From the NCBI RefSeq assembly GCF_003429005.1, contig NZ_QVQV01000001.1, positions 737,864 to 801,863 of the forward strand: a stretch of 64,000 nucleotides of DNA, written 5' to 3'. The position numbers and the translations under genes are program-made. How positions within the stretch are numbered: the first letter of the stretch is position 1; each line of letters opens with the position of its first letter. Below, one piece after another: positions 28,101-39,660 of this stretch. The notes beneath the pieces were generated by a model. That model did no database searches. It was given only the letters and a program-made list of their open reading frames with translations, and had not been told where the DNA came from. Source of the DNA: Paraburkholderia sp. DHOC27 (lineage in GTDB: Bacteria > Pseudomonadota > Gammaproteobacteria > Burkholderiales > Burkholderiaceae).

Positions 28101-29630
28101 ATGAGCGGTAATGCACACGACGACGCCGATCCGGATCTCACCGCAGGCGTCCCAATCAGTTCGATCGGAGACGCTGGCCTGTTCGCAGGACATGTCGGTG
28201 ACGATGCGGTCATGATTGCGCGGGTCGGTGATAGCTTCCTCGCCGTAGATGCGGCTTGTACGCATTACCACGCTCCGCTTACGGAAGGTCTGATCGTTGG
28301 CGACACGGTGCGGTGCCCTTGGCATCACGCATGTTTTAATCTGCGTACGGGCGAAGCGGAGCGGGCGCCGGCTTTTAGTCCGCTCGCGTGTTGGTCTACT
28401 TCAGTTCAAGGTGACAAAGTCTATGTTTTGAAAAGGATGAGTCCGCCAGCCAGTCCCGTGTCATTACCGAACCCAGCAGTGCCACAAAGGATCGTCATTG
28501 TCGGCGCAGGGGCAGCCGGTTTTGCAGCGGTTGAGCGTCTAAGGCGAATCGGTTATGCGGGTAGCCTCACGTTGCTCAGTGACGACGCGGCGCCACCCGT
28601 GGATCGACCAAACCTCTCCAAAGATTATCTGGCGGGCACAGCGCCTGCGGAGTGGCTGCCACTTCGCGACGACGCGTTCTACACACAACAACGCATTGAC
28701 CTTCGCTTGAACGCGAACGTCGCCCGCATTCACATCGTCTCGAAGGAAGTAGAACTCGGGGATGGAGGCAAGATACCGTTCGATCGCCTGTTGCTTTGCA
28801 CTGGCGCGGAGGCTAGTCGGTTATCCGGTCCGGGTCTGGATCTGCCACATGTGCATACTCTGCGCTCTCTCGAAGACAGCCGCGCTATCAGCGCTCGTGC
28901 GGCGAATGCGCGTCGGGCTGTGGTCGTTGGAGCAAGCTTCATAGGTCTGGAAGCAGCAGCGGCACTACGCACGCGCGGGCTGGAGGTTCACGTTGTCGCG
29001 CGAGACCGATGTCCGATGGAACGCGTCCTGGGCGCAGAGATGGGTGCTTTTATCCAGCGGCTGCATGAGGACCACGGCGTCATTTTTCACCTGGAAAATA
29101 CCGTACTTGCGATTGATGAGAAACAGGTGTCGCTCAAAATGGGTGGCAGCATCGATGCTGATCTGGTCGTGATTGGAGTCGGCGTGCGGCCGAATCTGAC
29201 TCTGGCAGAGCAGGCCGGTCTGACGATCGACCGAGGCGTCAAGGTCGATGCGTATTTGCAGACCAGCGTTCCAGGTATTTTTGCCGCAGGCGACATCGCC
29301 CGCTGGCCCGATCCACACAGTGGCGCCGACATACGAGTGGAGCATTGGGTCGTCGCACAGCGTCAAGGACAAACGGGCGCGTTGAACATGTTGGGCGGTC
29401 GTGAGAGGTTCGACGCGGTCCCCTTCTTCTGGAGCCAGCACTATGATGTTCCGATCAACTATGTTGGGCACGCAGAAAGTTGGGATGCCATCGCAGTGGA
29501 CGGCAATATCGCAGCGCGCGATTGCGCGCTGCGATACATGCGCAGTGGGCGTGTGATTGCCGTGGCGACAATAAATCGTGATATCGAGTGCCTGCGGGCC
29601 GAAGTAGGAATGGAGCGTGAGCGCGTCTGA
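28101..29630 (+). CDS. Rieske [2Fe-2S] plus FAD-dependent pyridine nucleotide-disulfide oxidoreductase
   Basis: A 509-residue two-module protein like the Rieske-bearing AIF-type reductases. Residues 15-105 form a Rieske domain whose cluster ligands are Cys53 and His55 (CTH) and Cys72 and His75 (CPWH). Residues 130-500 form a ferredoxin/rubredoxin-reductase-like flavoprotein with a FAD-binding GAGAAG motif and an NAD(P)-binding GASFIG motif. It would shuttle electrons between NAD(P)H, FAD and the iron-sulfur cluster. GGAGGG before the ATG at 28101 supports that start over an upstream GTG. It is convergent with katG, separated by a strong hairpin, so the redox pairing is positional only. Confidence 0.9.
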   Translation: MSGNAHDDADPDLTAGVPISSIGDAGLFAGHVGDDAVMIARVGDSFLAVDAACTHYHAPLTEGLIVGDTVRCPWHHACFNLRTGEAERAPAFSPLACWSTSVQGDKVYVLKRMSPPASPVSLPNPAVPQRIVIVGAGAAGFAAVERLRRIGYAGSLTLLSDDAAPPVDRPNLSKDYLAGTAPAEWLPLRDDAFYTQQRIDLRLNANVARIHIVSKEVELGDGGKIPFDRLLLCTGAEASRLSGPGLDLPHVHTLRSLEDSRAISARAANARRAVVVGASFIGLEAAAALRTRGLEVHVVARDRCPMERVLGAEMGAFIQRLHEDHGVIFHLENTVLAIDEKQVSLKMGGSIDADLVVIGVGVRPNLTLAEQAGLTIDRGVKVDAYLQTSVPGIFAAGDIARWPDPHSGADIRVEHWVVAQRQGQTGALNMLGGRERFDAVPFFWSQHYDVPINYVGHAESWDAIAVDGNIAARDCALRYMRSGRVIAVATINRDIECLRAEVGMERERV

Positions 29631-29681
29631 TGTTCGACGTTTTGGCGTATGACCTGTCGTCGCACGAGACATCTCATCAAA

Positions 29682-29709
29682 GTTGCCACCGGGCATACCC
29701 GGTGGCAAC
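29682..29709. terminator. Bidirectional hairpin between oxidoreductase and katG
   Basis: A perfect 12-bp stem, GTTGCCACCGGG and CCCGGTGGCAAC, with a CATA loop sits in the 92-base gap between convergent genes. No T-run follows; the stem itself is very stable. Confidence 0.7.
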
Positions 29710-29722
29710 GACGCAAGGCGTC

Positions 29723-32207
<2,485 letters not shown>

Positions 32208-32635
32208 CCGCTTAGACTGACTCGCGACTCGACCACTGGCTGGTGCGTTTTGCGGTTTTTAGATCTAGCCACTCGGCTGTGCCGCTTGCAAAAAACCTTA
32301 TAAAAATATACACCCCGAGGTATTTCACAAGTTCGCCATCAATCGAATCGGCAATTCGTCACAATTGGCAATTTCGAACGGTGTCGGCGACACTCTGAGC
32401 CGCAAGCAGTGCAGGTTAATTGATAAGGTATGCATATTAAAATGGACAGAGGGACCACTTGGGCCATGCTGATGCATTGTCGAAGTGGCGACTAACGAAA
32501 ACCCATCAGCCAAATGGCAATCCGCAGCAGGTGCGAGATTGCACTTCGGCATGTTTCTATTGCGTGGGGTTTTCGCCCCGCGACTATAATGTGCCGGAAC
32601 ATTTTTACGCGCGCGAGCCCGGAGGGGCGGACGCC
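32208..32635. other. Intergenic, probable divergent promoters
   Basis: This 428-base AT-richer region should hold the promoter for the folE2 remnant/katG on the left and for the membrane protein on the right. TATAAT at 32585-32590, next to a GC-rich hairpin (near 32561-32583), is a candidate -10 for the right-hand gene. No OxyR-type ATAG/CTAT repeat or Zur palindrome was recognised with confidence. Confidence 0.4.
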
Positions 32636-33469
32636 GTGATCGAGCCACGCCTGAACAGGTTGGTGGAATTGCGAATCGGCGGCGATATACCGGGTCTTGC
32701 TATGGAAAATCTGACAAACTTCGCTTTCATTCCCGCCCAGACGCGACGCATCATTACCGGGGCATTGCTGCTTGCCTGCCTGGTTCTGCTGACAGGCATT
32801 GCAGCGATGATTGTGATGAACCGGGCAACTTATCTGAGCACCGTGCTCGATTTGACCAAGCTCGCGTTCTACGGTCTGGGTATCTGGGTATTCCTGCTCT
32901 ATAACTCCCGGACCTTGAGCACCGAGCAATTGCTCTCGAGGACTGAAGCTTTTCTCACCAAAGAGGTTACGCGCACCCTGTCACTCATCGAGCGCCCCGC
33001 CGGACGATTCGGGGAGCCGTCGGCAGATATCAGGCTCCCGGCCCGCGTCACGACGCTGCCTAGCGAAACACGGATTCAGTGCTACTACGAGATCGCAAGC
33101 CAGCAGCTCGGTGCGCTACGCCTGCACATCCAGTGCAATGTATCGCGCATGCTGGTTGTGTATTTCCTCGATCCGGAATTGGCAGAACAGCATGGCGAGA
33201 TACAGAAGAACACGATCACAGGCGCCGAATCTGCCGGCTGGAAGAGTCATATGTACGGGGTGAAGAAAGCGGATTTTCTCGTCGACGCACCCGAATACTA
33301 TGAATTGATGTTTGAGCGGACACTGGAACGGGACTTCCTGTTCAGTTCGAGCGAGCAGTTATTCATCGCCAACGATATCGCCATGATGACCCGAAGCATC
33401 ATGCTCGAGCGTCACCGTTTCAGCGGCGAAGCGCGTCCGTCTCAGTGCGCAAGCGAGTGTGACGTTTAG
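32636..33469 (+). CDS. Membrane protein of unknown function
   Basis: About 277 residues from a GTG at 32636, which has GGAGGGG at good spacing; the ATG at 32702 (MENLTNFAFIP) is an alternative and would still keep both membrane helices. The protein has two adjacent hydrophobic helices near residues 40-90 (GALLLACLVLLTGIAAMIVM, and LAFYGLGIWVFLLY), then a soluble domain of about 190 residues with no cysteine-rich or nucleotide-binding motif that I recognise. The layout suggests a helical hairpin anchor with a cytoplasmic domain. Family unknown. Confidence 0.6.
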   Translation: MIEPRLNRLVELRIGGDIPGLAMENLTNFAFIPAQTRRIITGALLLACLVLLTGIAAMIVMNRATYLSTVLDLTKLAFYGLGIWVFLLYNSRTLSTEQLLSRTEAFLTKEVTRTLSLIERPAGRFGEPSADIRLPARVTTLPSETRIQCYYEIASQQLGALRLHIQCNVSRMLVVYFLDPELAEQHGEIQKNTITGAESAGWKSHMYGVKKADFLVDAPEYYELMFERTLERDFLFSSSEQLFIANDIAMMTRSIMLERHRFSGEARPSQCASECDV

Positions 33470-33500
33470 CGGAAGCTGCAATTTCTTTTCAACTTCCGCT
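33468..33500. terminator. Convergent hairpin between membrane protein and EgtB-like gene
   Basis: AGCGGAAG (33468-33475) pairs with CTTCCGCT (33493-33500), followed by TTATT on the plus strand. It lies exactly between two convergent stops and may serve both genes. Confidence 0.65.
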
Positions 33501-33507
33501 TTATTGG

Positions 33508-34821
33508 TCACACCTTCACGCACCTGAACCCTGCATACACATACTGGTAGCGCGGCTGAAACCAGTTGCGAAACGCCGGCCGCAACATGCATTGCGCCGT
33601 GCGCGCCGAGCCGCCCTTGAGCACGTAATGCTGCCCGTCGAAGAAATTGGCGGAGTAGCCCAGATAAAACGGAAACGCCTCGAAGCCGGGCAGGGCGTCG
33701 AACAGGGTCGAGGTCCATTCCCAGCCGTTGCCGTACTGCCCTTCCACGCCGAATGCGCTGATGTTGTCTGGATGCGCGTCGACCGCCTGCGGGTCCCAGC
33801 TGCGGAAATCGAAATTGCCGATCGTGGCGTGCGGCGCGCCGTGCGCCGCGCGTTGCCATTGCGCCTCCGTGGGCAAGGCCTTGCCGGCCCAGCGCGCATA
33901 GGCACTCGCTTCGGCATGACTGACGTACACCGGCCAGTCGAGCGGCAACGGAATTTCTTCGAACATGGTGCGCAAGGTCCACTCGCCGCTGCCATCGCGC
34001 TTCGACCACCCGGCTGGATGTTCGATGTGTTCGCTTTCCTTCCAGGCCCAGTCCTTGTCAGTCCAGTACGCGCGCTCGTGATAACCGCCGGCGTCGATGA
34101 AACGCCGGTAGGCCTCGTGCGTCACCATGTAGCGGTCAATCTCGAAGGTCGGCACGTCGATGCGCTGTTCGCCGAACTCGTTGTCCCAACCGAAGCGCCC
34201 GCCCTCGCGCGGCATGCCGAGCAAGGTCGAGCCGGCGGGTACGCGAAGCATTGGCGTCGTGTCCAGTGGCCCCGTGCGCTGCGGATGCTGTGCAGGAGCG
34301 GGCTCGCTGTGCTGGGCGATTTTTTGCGCGTGCGGCAATTGATGCAGCATGTAGGCGAGCGTCTCGGCGTGCATCAGACGATGCTCGATCGCGACATTCA
34401 ACAATTGCTCTGTCGAGCCGGTTTGGGTGCTGCTACCAGTGGGCGCGTCGTCCAGGTTCAGCGCGGCCAGCGCGCGGTCGATCTGCTCGCGCGCCTGCTC
34501 GCCGTAGCCACGCACGACTTCCAGCGACGGCCAGTCGGCTGGCACGTCGGTGGGCAGGCCGCCGTCTACCGGGTCGATGCCGAACGCGAACAGCGCGTCC
34601 AGTTCCGGGTTGAAGGCGGGCAGTGAGAAAAGGCGCTGATCGAACAGGTTGCGGTCGAACGCTTCCAGATGGCCGATGTAAAACACGATCCGGTGGCGCT
34701 CACGGATCGGCCGTTCGTAGAGGTACTCGGGTTTGACGATCGAGAACAGCGCGTCGGTCACATGGCGCGCGTCGATCAAACGCTGGACCAGCGGAGGATG
34801 CGGGGCGGGGTCACGGTTCAT
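33508..34821 (-). CDS. egtB: EgtB-like non-heme iron sulfoxide synthase
   Basis: A 437-residue protein with the EgtB architecture: an N-terminal DinB-like four-helix domain supplying iron ligands, then a C-terminal formylglycine-generating-enzyme-like (sulfatase-modifying factor) domain. The iron site HX3HXE is intact at His147, His151 and Glu153, and His51 in YIGHLEAF corresponds to the third histidine of characterised EgtB. EgtB joins hergercynine (N-trimethylhistidine) to gamma-glutamylcysteine or cysteine in ergothioneine synthesis. The C-terminal part has SHAEASAYARWAGKALPTEA and GFRCVKV. No egtD methyltransferase lies beside it in this window, so partner genes must be elsewhere or the substrate differs. 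Confidence 0.82.
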   Translation of the reverse strand: MNRDPAPHPPLVQRLIDARHVTDALFSIVKPEYLYERPIRERHRIVFYIGHLEAFDRNLFDQRLFSLPAFNPELDALFAFGIDPVDGGLPTDVPADWPSLEVVRGYGEQAREQIDRALAALNLDDAPTGSSTQTGSTEQLLNVAIEHRLMHAETLAYMLHQLPHAQKIAQHSEPAPAQHPQRTGPLDTTPMLRVPAGSTLLGMPREGGRFGWDNEFGEQRIDVPTFEIDRYMVTHEAYRRFIDAGGYHERAYWTDKDWAWKESEHIEHPAGWSKRDGSGEWTLRTMFEEIPLPLDWPVYVSHAEASAYARWAGKALPTEAQWQRAAHGAPHATIGNFDFRSWDPQAVDAHPDNISAFGVEGQYGNGWEWTSTLFDALPGFEAFPFYLGYSANFFDGQHYVLKGGSARTAQCMLRPAFRNWFQPRYQYVYAGFRCVKV

Positions 34822-34928
34822 TTCGCCGGGTCTCCTTCAGGGGGACAGTCCAAAGACTGTACCTGCTCGCAGGACACATGCCAAGGCGAAACAGTTTTGC
34901 ACGGGCGCCCCGCTGGGCCCCGCGCGGC

Positions 34929-35687
34929 CTAAACCTGCTTGAGTCCTTCCAGATCAATGATGCGAATGAGTTTGCCCTGCGTGTCGATCAGGCCGCGCTT
35001 TTGAAATCTTGACAGGGTACGGCTTACCGTTTCGAGGGTGGTGCCGAGGTAGCTGCCCATGTCCTCACGGGTCATGCGCAGGTTGAATTCCGCTGACGAA
35101 TAGCCGCGCGCCGCGTTGCGCTCGGACACGTCGAGCAGGAAAGCCGCGACCCGTTCGTCCGCGGAAAGCGAGCCGAGCACCATCATCTGCGCGGCCTCGC
35201 GGACGATCTGCTCGCCCATCAGCTTATGCAGCCGCTCCTGCATCGAGCCAATTTCACGGCACAGTTTCTTGAGCGCCGGGTACGGGATGATGCAGACGGT
35301 GCTGTCTTCGAGCGCGGTTGCACTACAGGCATGTTTGTCTACGCTGATACCGTCGAGCCCGAGCGCTTCTCCGGCAAGGCGCAGGCCGGTGACCTGCTCA
35401 CGGCCGTCGCGGTGTGCCATCGTCGTTTTCAGCGAGCCCGAGCGCACGGCATACAGATGATCGAACGAGTCGCCGGAACGGTATAGCGCTTCGCCGCGTC
35501 GCACCGGGCGCGCGGTGCAGATGAGCGCTTCGAGTTTGGGGAGTTCGTCGGGGGAGAGTCCTTGCGGCATGCACAACTGACGCATCGCGCAACTCGAACA
35601 ACGTGCGGCGCTGCGCCCGGCGGAGCGAGGCGGGATGCCAGGCATGCGACGGACTGGGGCGGAGGTCACTGCGGTGGGCGTAAGCAT
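34929..35687 (-). CDS. fnr: FNR-type oxygen-responsive Crp-family regulator
   Basis: 252 residues from the ATG at 35687, the usual FNR length; an ATG at 35720 would add 11 residues. The N-terminal cluster motif C-x2-C-x5-C is at Cys30, Cys33 and Cys39, and the fourth ligand is probably Cys132 (STVCIIP), matching the [4Fe-4S] site of E. coli FNR. A cyclic-nucleotide-like beta barrel follows, then a helix-turn-helix with DMGSYLGTTLETVSRTLSRF, whose ExxSR core recognises TTGAT-N4-ATCAA. It activates microaerobic and anaerobic genes. A universal stress gene, a common FNR target, lies immediately upstream on the same strand. Confidence 0.92.
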   Translation of the reverse strand: MLTPTAVTSAPVRRMPGIPPRSAGRSAARCSSCAMRQLCMPQGLSPDELPKLEALICTARPVRRGEALYRSGDSFDHLYAVRSGSLKTTMAHRDGREQVTGLRLAGEALGLDGISVDKHACSATALEDSTVCIIPYPALKKLCREIGSMQERLHKLMGEQIVREAAQMMVLGSLSADERVAAFLLDVSERNAARGYSSAEFNLRMTREDMGSYLGTTLETVSRTLSRFQKRGLIDTQGKLIRIIDLEGLKQV

Positions 35688-35923
35688 GGTGTACGGCCGG
35701 TTGAAAGAAGACCGAACCATTGTCCCACCATGATTACCCGCTGTTTCGCGGCAAAATGACGCGCGATTGCGCCGCCGGTGCTTGAGCGAGATCACGCTTT
35801 TGCCTGCACTCGACACGCGCCGTGAACTCCGGTATGCCGTGTGAATTCGCGACGGCATGTCGCGCAGGGACGCCAGCGCGGGTCCGGTGCGGCACCCACC
35901 GAGCCGGCCGCCCGCACGCTTGT

Positions 35924-36403
35924 TCAGGCGCTCGCGTCGTCCGGCTGATCGGCTTGCCCGGCGGCCGCCGGGATGAGCAGCACCGGCAATGCAGCCTGCC
36001 GCACACAACGCTCCGCCACGCTGCCGAGCAACAGCCGCTGCACGCCGCGGCGGCCATGCGTGCCCATGACGAGCAGATCGGCGTTGAAGTCTGCCGCGGC
36101 CTTGAGCACGACCACTGAAATATCATCCGTGGAGGACGCCTCGCCCACCATCACGCTGCCCGTCACCCCTTTGGCGCGCATCGCTTCTGTCAGCTCGGTG
36201 CCGAGTTCCTTGCCCTGTTCGATGAGCCGGTTGCGCAGGATGGAAGGATCGTAGCCCGGCGCCTCGAAATACATGGGCGTGTTCTCCACCACGTAGAACG
36301 GCTGCAACTCGGCGCCCTCGGAACTGGCGAGGCTCAGGGCTGCGTCGAAGGCACGGCGGGAAGTGTGGCTACCATCGACCGCTACGAGGATACGTTTGTA
36401 CAT
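35924..36403 (-). CDS. UspA-family universal stress protein
   Basis: A 159-residue single-domain Usp. It begins MYKRILVAVDGSHTSRRAF, and the ATP-binding signature G-x2-G-x9-G-S is intact (GTHGRRG...LLGS near residue 125). ATP-binding Usps form dimers and support survival under stagnation or low oxygen. The ATG at 36403 has GGAG upstream; the longer frame from 36511 is not supported. It sits 236 bases upstream of fnr on the same strand, and a partial FNR box lies about 150 bases before its start, consistent with oxygen-linked control. Confidence 0.92.
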   Translation of the reverse strand: MYKRILVAVDGSHTSRRAFDAALSLASSEGAELQPFYVVENTPMYFEAPGYDPSILRNRLIEQGKELGTELTEAMRAKGVTGSVMVGEASSTDDISVVVLKAAADFNADLLVMGTHGRRGVQRLLLGSVAERCVRQAALPVLLIPAAAGQADQPDDASA

Positions 36404-36721
36404 ATCGGACTCCATGTCGGAAGGGTTCGGGGCATGGCATTGCACACTGGGTGGATTGGGTTTGCGCTGAGCGTGCGTCAGGCATGAGCGGCATAGCCAT
36501 CCCGTGTTCAATACCGTTTCAATAATCGCCCAAAGTGTCGCACTGTTGCCAGGATGTTAATCAAACAGTTGGCAAATTTCGAAATGTGGGGTCATAGTGT
36601 CGCAGCGCCGCCTGGCGCGGTTCGGGGCGTATCGCGACTGCAAATGACCGTTATTCGGAAGATTGGCCAACAGCGTTTGCCTTACAATCAAATCCTATTC
36701 TGACAAGCTGATCCTCCCATG
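36404..36721. other. Divergent region between usp and GntR genes
   Basis: This 318-base divergent spacer has no gene. It contains the partial FNR box. Just before the GntR start a possible -10 (TATTCT at 36696-36701) lacks a clear -35. Confidence 0.35.
36551..36564. promoter_or_regulatory. Partial FNR-box upstream of the universal stress gene
   Basis: AGGAT-GTTA-ATCAA matches the FNR consensus TTGAT-N4-ATCAA at eight of ten positions. It lies roughly 150 bases upstream of the stress-protein start. The distance is larger than usual, so this is a weak call. Confidence 0.3.
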
Positions 36722-37411
36722 ATGAACGAGCGCAAATCGACCGGCTTGCCGGACAAGATCTACGGCGACATTCTGAATCGCATCATGGAAGGCGAGTACA
36801 AGGAGGGCGAGCGTCTGCCCACCGAACACGCCCTTGCCGAGCGCTTCGAGACCTCTCGGCCTACGGTGCGCGAAGCGCTGGCGCGTCTGCGGGCCGACGG
36901 CATCATCGTCACGCGGCACGGCTCCGGCACGACGGTGGCACGCCGTCCCGACCCGGACGTGCGCCGCTTCGCGCCGCTCGAAACGCTCTCCGATATCCGC
37001 CGTTGCTACGAGTTTCGCATCGTCACCGAGGCGGGCGCGGCCACCCTTGCCGCCGAGAAAGCCGAGCCGGAAGACATCGCCGAAATCCAGCGCGCGTGGG
37101 ATGAACTGGAGCGCATCGTCGAGACCCAGGGCATCGGCGCGAAGGACGACTTTTCGTTTCATCTGGCTGTTGCGCGGGCTTCGAAGAATCCGTTCTTCAT
37201 CACGGTGATGTCCTTCATCGAAGAGCAGATCGTGTTCAGCATGAACCTGTCGCGTAACCTCTCGCTCGTCAAGACGCTGGAGCGCCAGCGGCTCGTGCAG
37301 GCCGAACATCTCGCGGTGCTCGAGGCGATCCGCAGAAAAGACAGCCTCGGCGCCGGGCGCGCCATGCAGACGCACCTCGAAAACGCACTGGAGCGCATGT
37401 TCGGTTCCTGA
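36722..37411 (+). CDS. GntR regulator, FadR subfamily
   Basis: A 229-residue regulator (ATG at 36719 or 36722; no strong ribosome-binding site decides). Residues 10-75 form the GntR winged helix (LPTEHALAERFETSRPTVRE), then an FCD helical effector domain (RRCYEFRIVTEAGAATLAA, and a metal-binding HLAVA and AEHLAVLEAI pattern) whose histidines usually bind a metal and an organic acid. FadR-type proteins typically repress sugar-acid or organic-acid catabolism. A matching TNGTNNNACNA palindrome occurs over the promoter of the sugar-acid genes at 41075, which makes this the likely regulator of that cluster. Confidence 0.9.
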   Translation: MNERKSTGLPDKIYGDILNRIMEGEYKEGERLPTEHALAERFETSRPTVREALARLRADGIIVTRHGSGTTVARRPDPDVRRFAPLETLSDIRRCYEFRIVTEAGAATLAAEKAEPEDIAEIQRAWDELERIVETQGIGAKDDFSFHLAVARASKNPFFITVMSFIEEQIVFSMNLSRNLSLVKTLERQRLVQAEHLAVLEAIRRKDSLGAGRAMQTHLENALERMFGS

Positions 37412-37492
37412 GGCGGTCGGCGTTTCGGCCCGCGCGTCAGCGGGCGTAGTGGCCTGTGACGGGGTGCGTGCAGCGCCCCTCCAACCTGGCCG

Positions 37493-39148
37493 ATGAACGC
37501 GACGCACCAACGCGACCCATCGAGCGGTCCGTTCCTTTCAATCCGTCTGGCCTTGTGTCCGGCTCTCTGGCGCGCCAAACGGCGCCGTTGCCAAGTGAAT
37601 TCTTCCCGTCCCCTGCCTTTCCGTGATGCGTTGCTGGCCATGCTTGGCATCGCGCTGGTCAACATGCTGGTCGCGCTCGATCAGACCGTGGTCAGTACCG
37701 CGCTGCCGTCCATCGTTTCCGAACTGCGTGGCTTTGAGTACTACGCGTGGATTGCGAGCGCTTACCTGCTCGCTTCCGTCGTGACGGTGCCGGTGTTCGG
37801 CCGGTTGGGCGACTACTTCGGACGCAAGCGCTTCGTGATCGCCGCGGTGATCGTGTTCACGCTCGCTTCGCTGCTGTGCGGCGTCGCGCCCAGCATGCCG
37901 TTTCTGGTGGTAGCGCGCGGCCTGCAAGGCGTGGGCGGCGGCATGATGGTCGGCACCGCGTTCGCGTCGATTCCCGACCTGTTCCCCGATCCCCGCGCAC
38001 GCGTGCGCTGGCAGGTCATCATGGCGGCCGCGTATGGCATCGGCACGGCGGCGGGGCCGTCGCTGGGCGGCTGGCTCAGCCAGCAGTTCGGCTGGCGCTC
38101 GACCTTCCTCGTCAATCTGCCGGTGGGCGTGCTGGCGTTGTACTTCATCTGGGCGCATCTGCCGAATTACCGGCGCGCGGTGACGGGCGAGGTGCGCATC
38201 GACTGGAGCGGGGCCGTGCTGGTGGCGCTGGTGCTCGGCGGCCTGCAGACCTTCATCGAAGCCGTGCCGAAGTCCGGATTGACCGGCACCAACCTGCTGC
38301 TCGCCGCCCTGGTCCTGGTCGGCGCGGTCGCGCTGCTGGTGTGCGAGCGACGCGCAACCCATCCCATCATCCCGCTCGACCTGTTCAAGGACGAGCAACT
38401 GGTTACGCTATTCACGCTCTCGCTGCTATCTGGCTTCGTGATGTTCTCGCTGATCTTTTTCGCGCCATTGCTGCTGCAAGGCGGCTTCGGACTGACGCCG
38501 CAGGAAGCGGGTCTGCTGGCTACGCCGATCGCCGCCTGCATTGCGCTCGGCAGCGTCATCAACACGCGCATCGTGATCCACATGCCGAAGCCGACGCTGA
38601 TCCTCTCCATCGGCTTCATGCTGCTGGTGATTGCATCGGTCGGCATTGCGCTGGCCACGCCCGCGACGCCGCATCTGTATCTCGAACTTGCGATGGGCGC
38701 GGTCGGCATCGGACTCGGCTTCATCCTCAACAACCTGAACGTGTTCGGCCAGGAGATTGCCGGGCGCGAACGGTTCGGCATCACGACGGCGCTGCTGCAG
38801 TCCACGCGCATGGTGGGCGGCATGCTGGGCACGAGCATCGTCGCCACCATCATCAACCGGCGCTACGAGGCGGGCGTGGCGAGTTCGCTGCGGGTGTTGG
38901 GCGAGCCGGTGGCCTCGACGTGGCTGCCCAGGCTGTCCGATCCGCGCATTCTGATCGACCCGGCGCTGCGTGACAGCGTGCTCGGCGCACTCAACCGGGC
39001 CGGGCTGGCCGGGCCGGCGCTGGTGGAAGCCGCACGCCAGGTGCTGGTGCAATCCATCCATATCGGCGTGGTGCTAACCGGCATCGCGGCGCTGGTGGCC
39101 GCGTTCACGGTACGCCGGATCGCGCACATCACGTTCCGGCGCAGCTGA
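37493..39148 (+). CDS. MFS transporter, DHA2/EmrB-QacA type
   Basis: 551 residues from the ATG at 37493; a GTG at 37595 (NSSRPLPFRDALLAM) would remove a basic, unconserved leader and may be the true start. It has the pattern of 14-helix transporters: VALDQTVVSTALPSIVSEL in helix 1, GRLGDYFGRKRF in loop 2-3 and ARGLQGVGGGMM in helix 4. This family exports drugs or takes up/excretes organic compounds by proton antiport. It follows the GntR gene by 81 bases on the same strand, so the two may be co-transcribed and metabolite-regulated. The substrate is unknown. Confidence 0.88.
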   Translation: MNATHQRDPSSGPFLSIRLALCPALWRAKRRRCQVNSSRPLPFRDALLAMLGIALVNMLVALDQTVVSTALPSIVSELRGFEYYAWIASAYLLASVVTVPVFGRLGDYFGRKRFVIAAVIVFTLASLLCGVAPSMPFLVVARGLQGVGGGMMVGTAFASIPDLFPDPRARVRWQVIMAAAYGIGTAAGPSLGGWLSQQFGWRSTFLVNLPVGVLALYFIWAHLPNYRRAVTGEVRIDWSGAVLVALVLGGLQTFIEAVPKSGLTGTNLLLAALVLVGAVALLVCERRATHPIIPLDLFKDEQLVTLFTLSLLSGFVMFSLIFFAPLLLQGGFGLTPQEAGLLATPIAACIALGSVINTRIVIHMPKPTLILSIGFMLLVIASVGIALATPATPHLYLELAMGAVGIGLGFILNNLNVFGQEIAGRERFGITTALLQSTRMVGGMLGTSIVATIINRRYEAGVASSLRVLGEPVASTWLPRLSDPRILIDPALRDSVLGALNRAGLAGPALVEAARQVLVQSIHIGVVLTGIAALVAAFTVRRIAHITFRRS

Positions 39149-39330
39149 AATTGAGCGCGCGGTGAGTTTGCGGTGAGCAAGCGGCAATCCTTGCCGAGTC
39201 CCTCTATCCCGCCAAACCGGGATATGCACGTTGAATTGAAAATGTACCTACCTACCTGGATAGGTGTATCGGATTTGCGGGTCTTGCAAAATTCATACAA
39301 ATAACAACCACTCAACCCGAGGGATTTATC

Positions 39331-39660
39331 ATGGAATTACTCGAAAATCACTGGAAGGCCCCCTTCGGTATTCAAAACCGTGCCTCTGACGAGACAGAAG
39401 AGACTACGTCTCCGGTGGATCGTCACCTGATCATCGCATTTCGCAAAAACCGTAAGGAAAGCCAGCGTCGTTTCTGGGCGCGATTTGGCGTAACGCAGTC
39501 GCGCGGCAGCCGCTTTGAATCGGGCGCTGAAATTCCGCCGCCGGTTTCTATCCTGCTAGGGCTTTATTTGACGAAAACGATTACAGATAGCGATTTAGGC
39601 CGTGCAGAGCGGGTGATTTACAGCAAGGAAGCCGCGGCCTTTCTTAGCCCGGATCAATAA
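39331..39660 (+). CDS. Small helix-turn-helix protein beside LuxR solo
   Basis: A 109-residue protein whose central part, RHLIIAFRKNRKESQRRFW, then RFGVTQSRGSRFESG, resembles the first helices and recognition helix of XRE/Cro-type DNA-binding domains, followed by PPPVSILLGLYL. The C-terminal 30 residues are not conserved in any family I know. It is convergent with the luxR-type gene and the two coding ends overlap by 17 bases. Position and size suggest a dedicated modulator of the quorum-sensing regulator or an antisense-coupled partner. That role is inferred. Confidence 0.7.
   Translation: MELLENHWKAPFGIQNRASDETEETTSPVDRHLIIAFRKNRKESQRRFWARFGVTQSRGSRFESGAEIPPPVSILLGLYLTKTITDSDLGRAERVIYSKEAAAFLSPDQ

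Noticed and set aside
32208..32400. Zur or OxyR site upstream of the folE2 remnant
   Set aside because: AT-rich text and partial ATAC/GTAT inversions are present, but nothing matched a consensus well enough.
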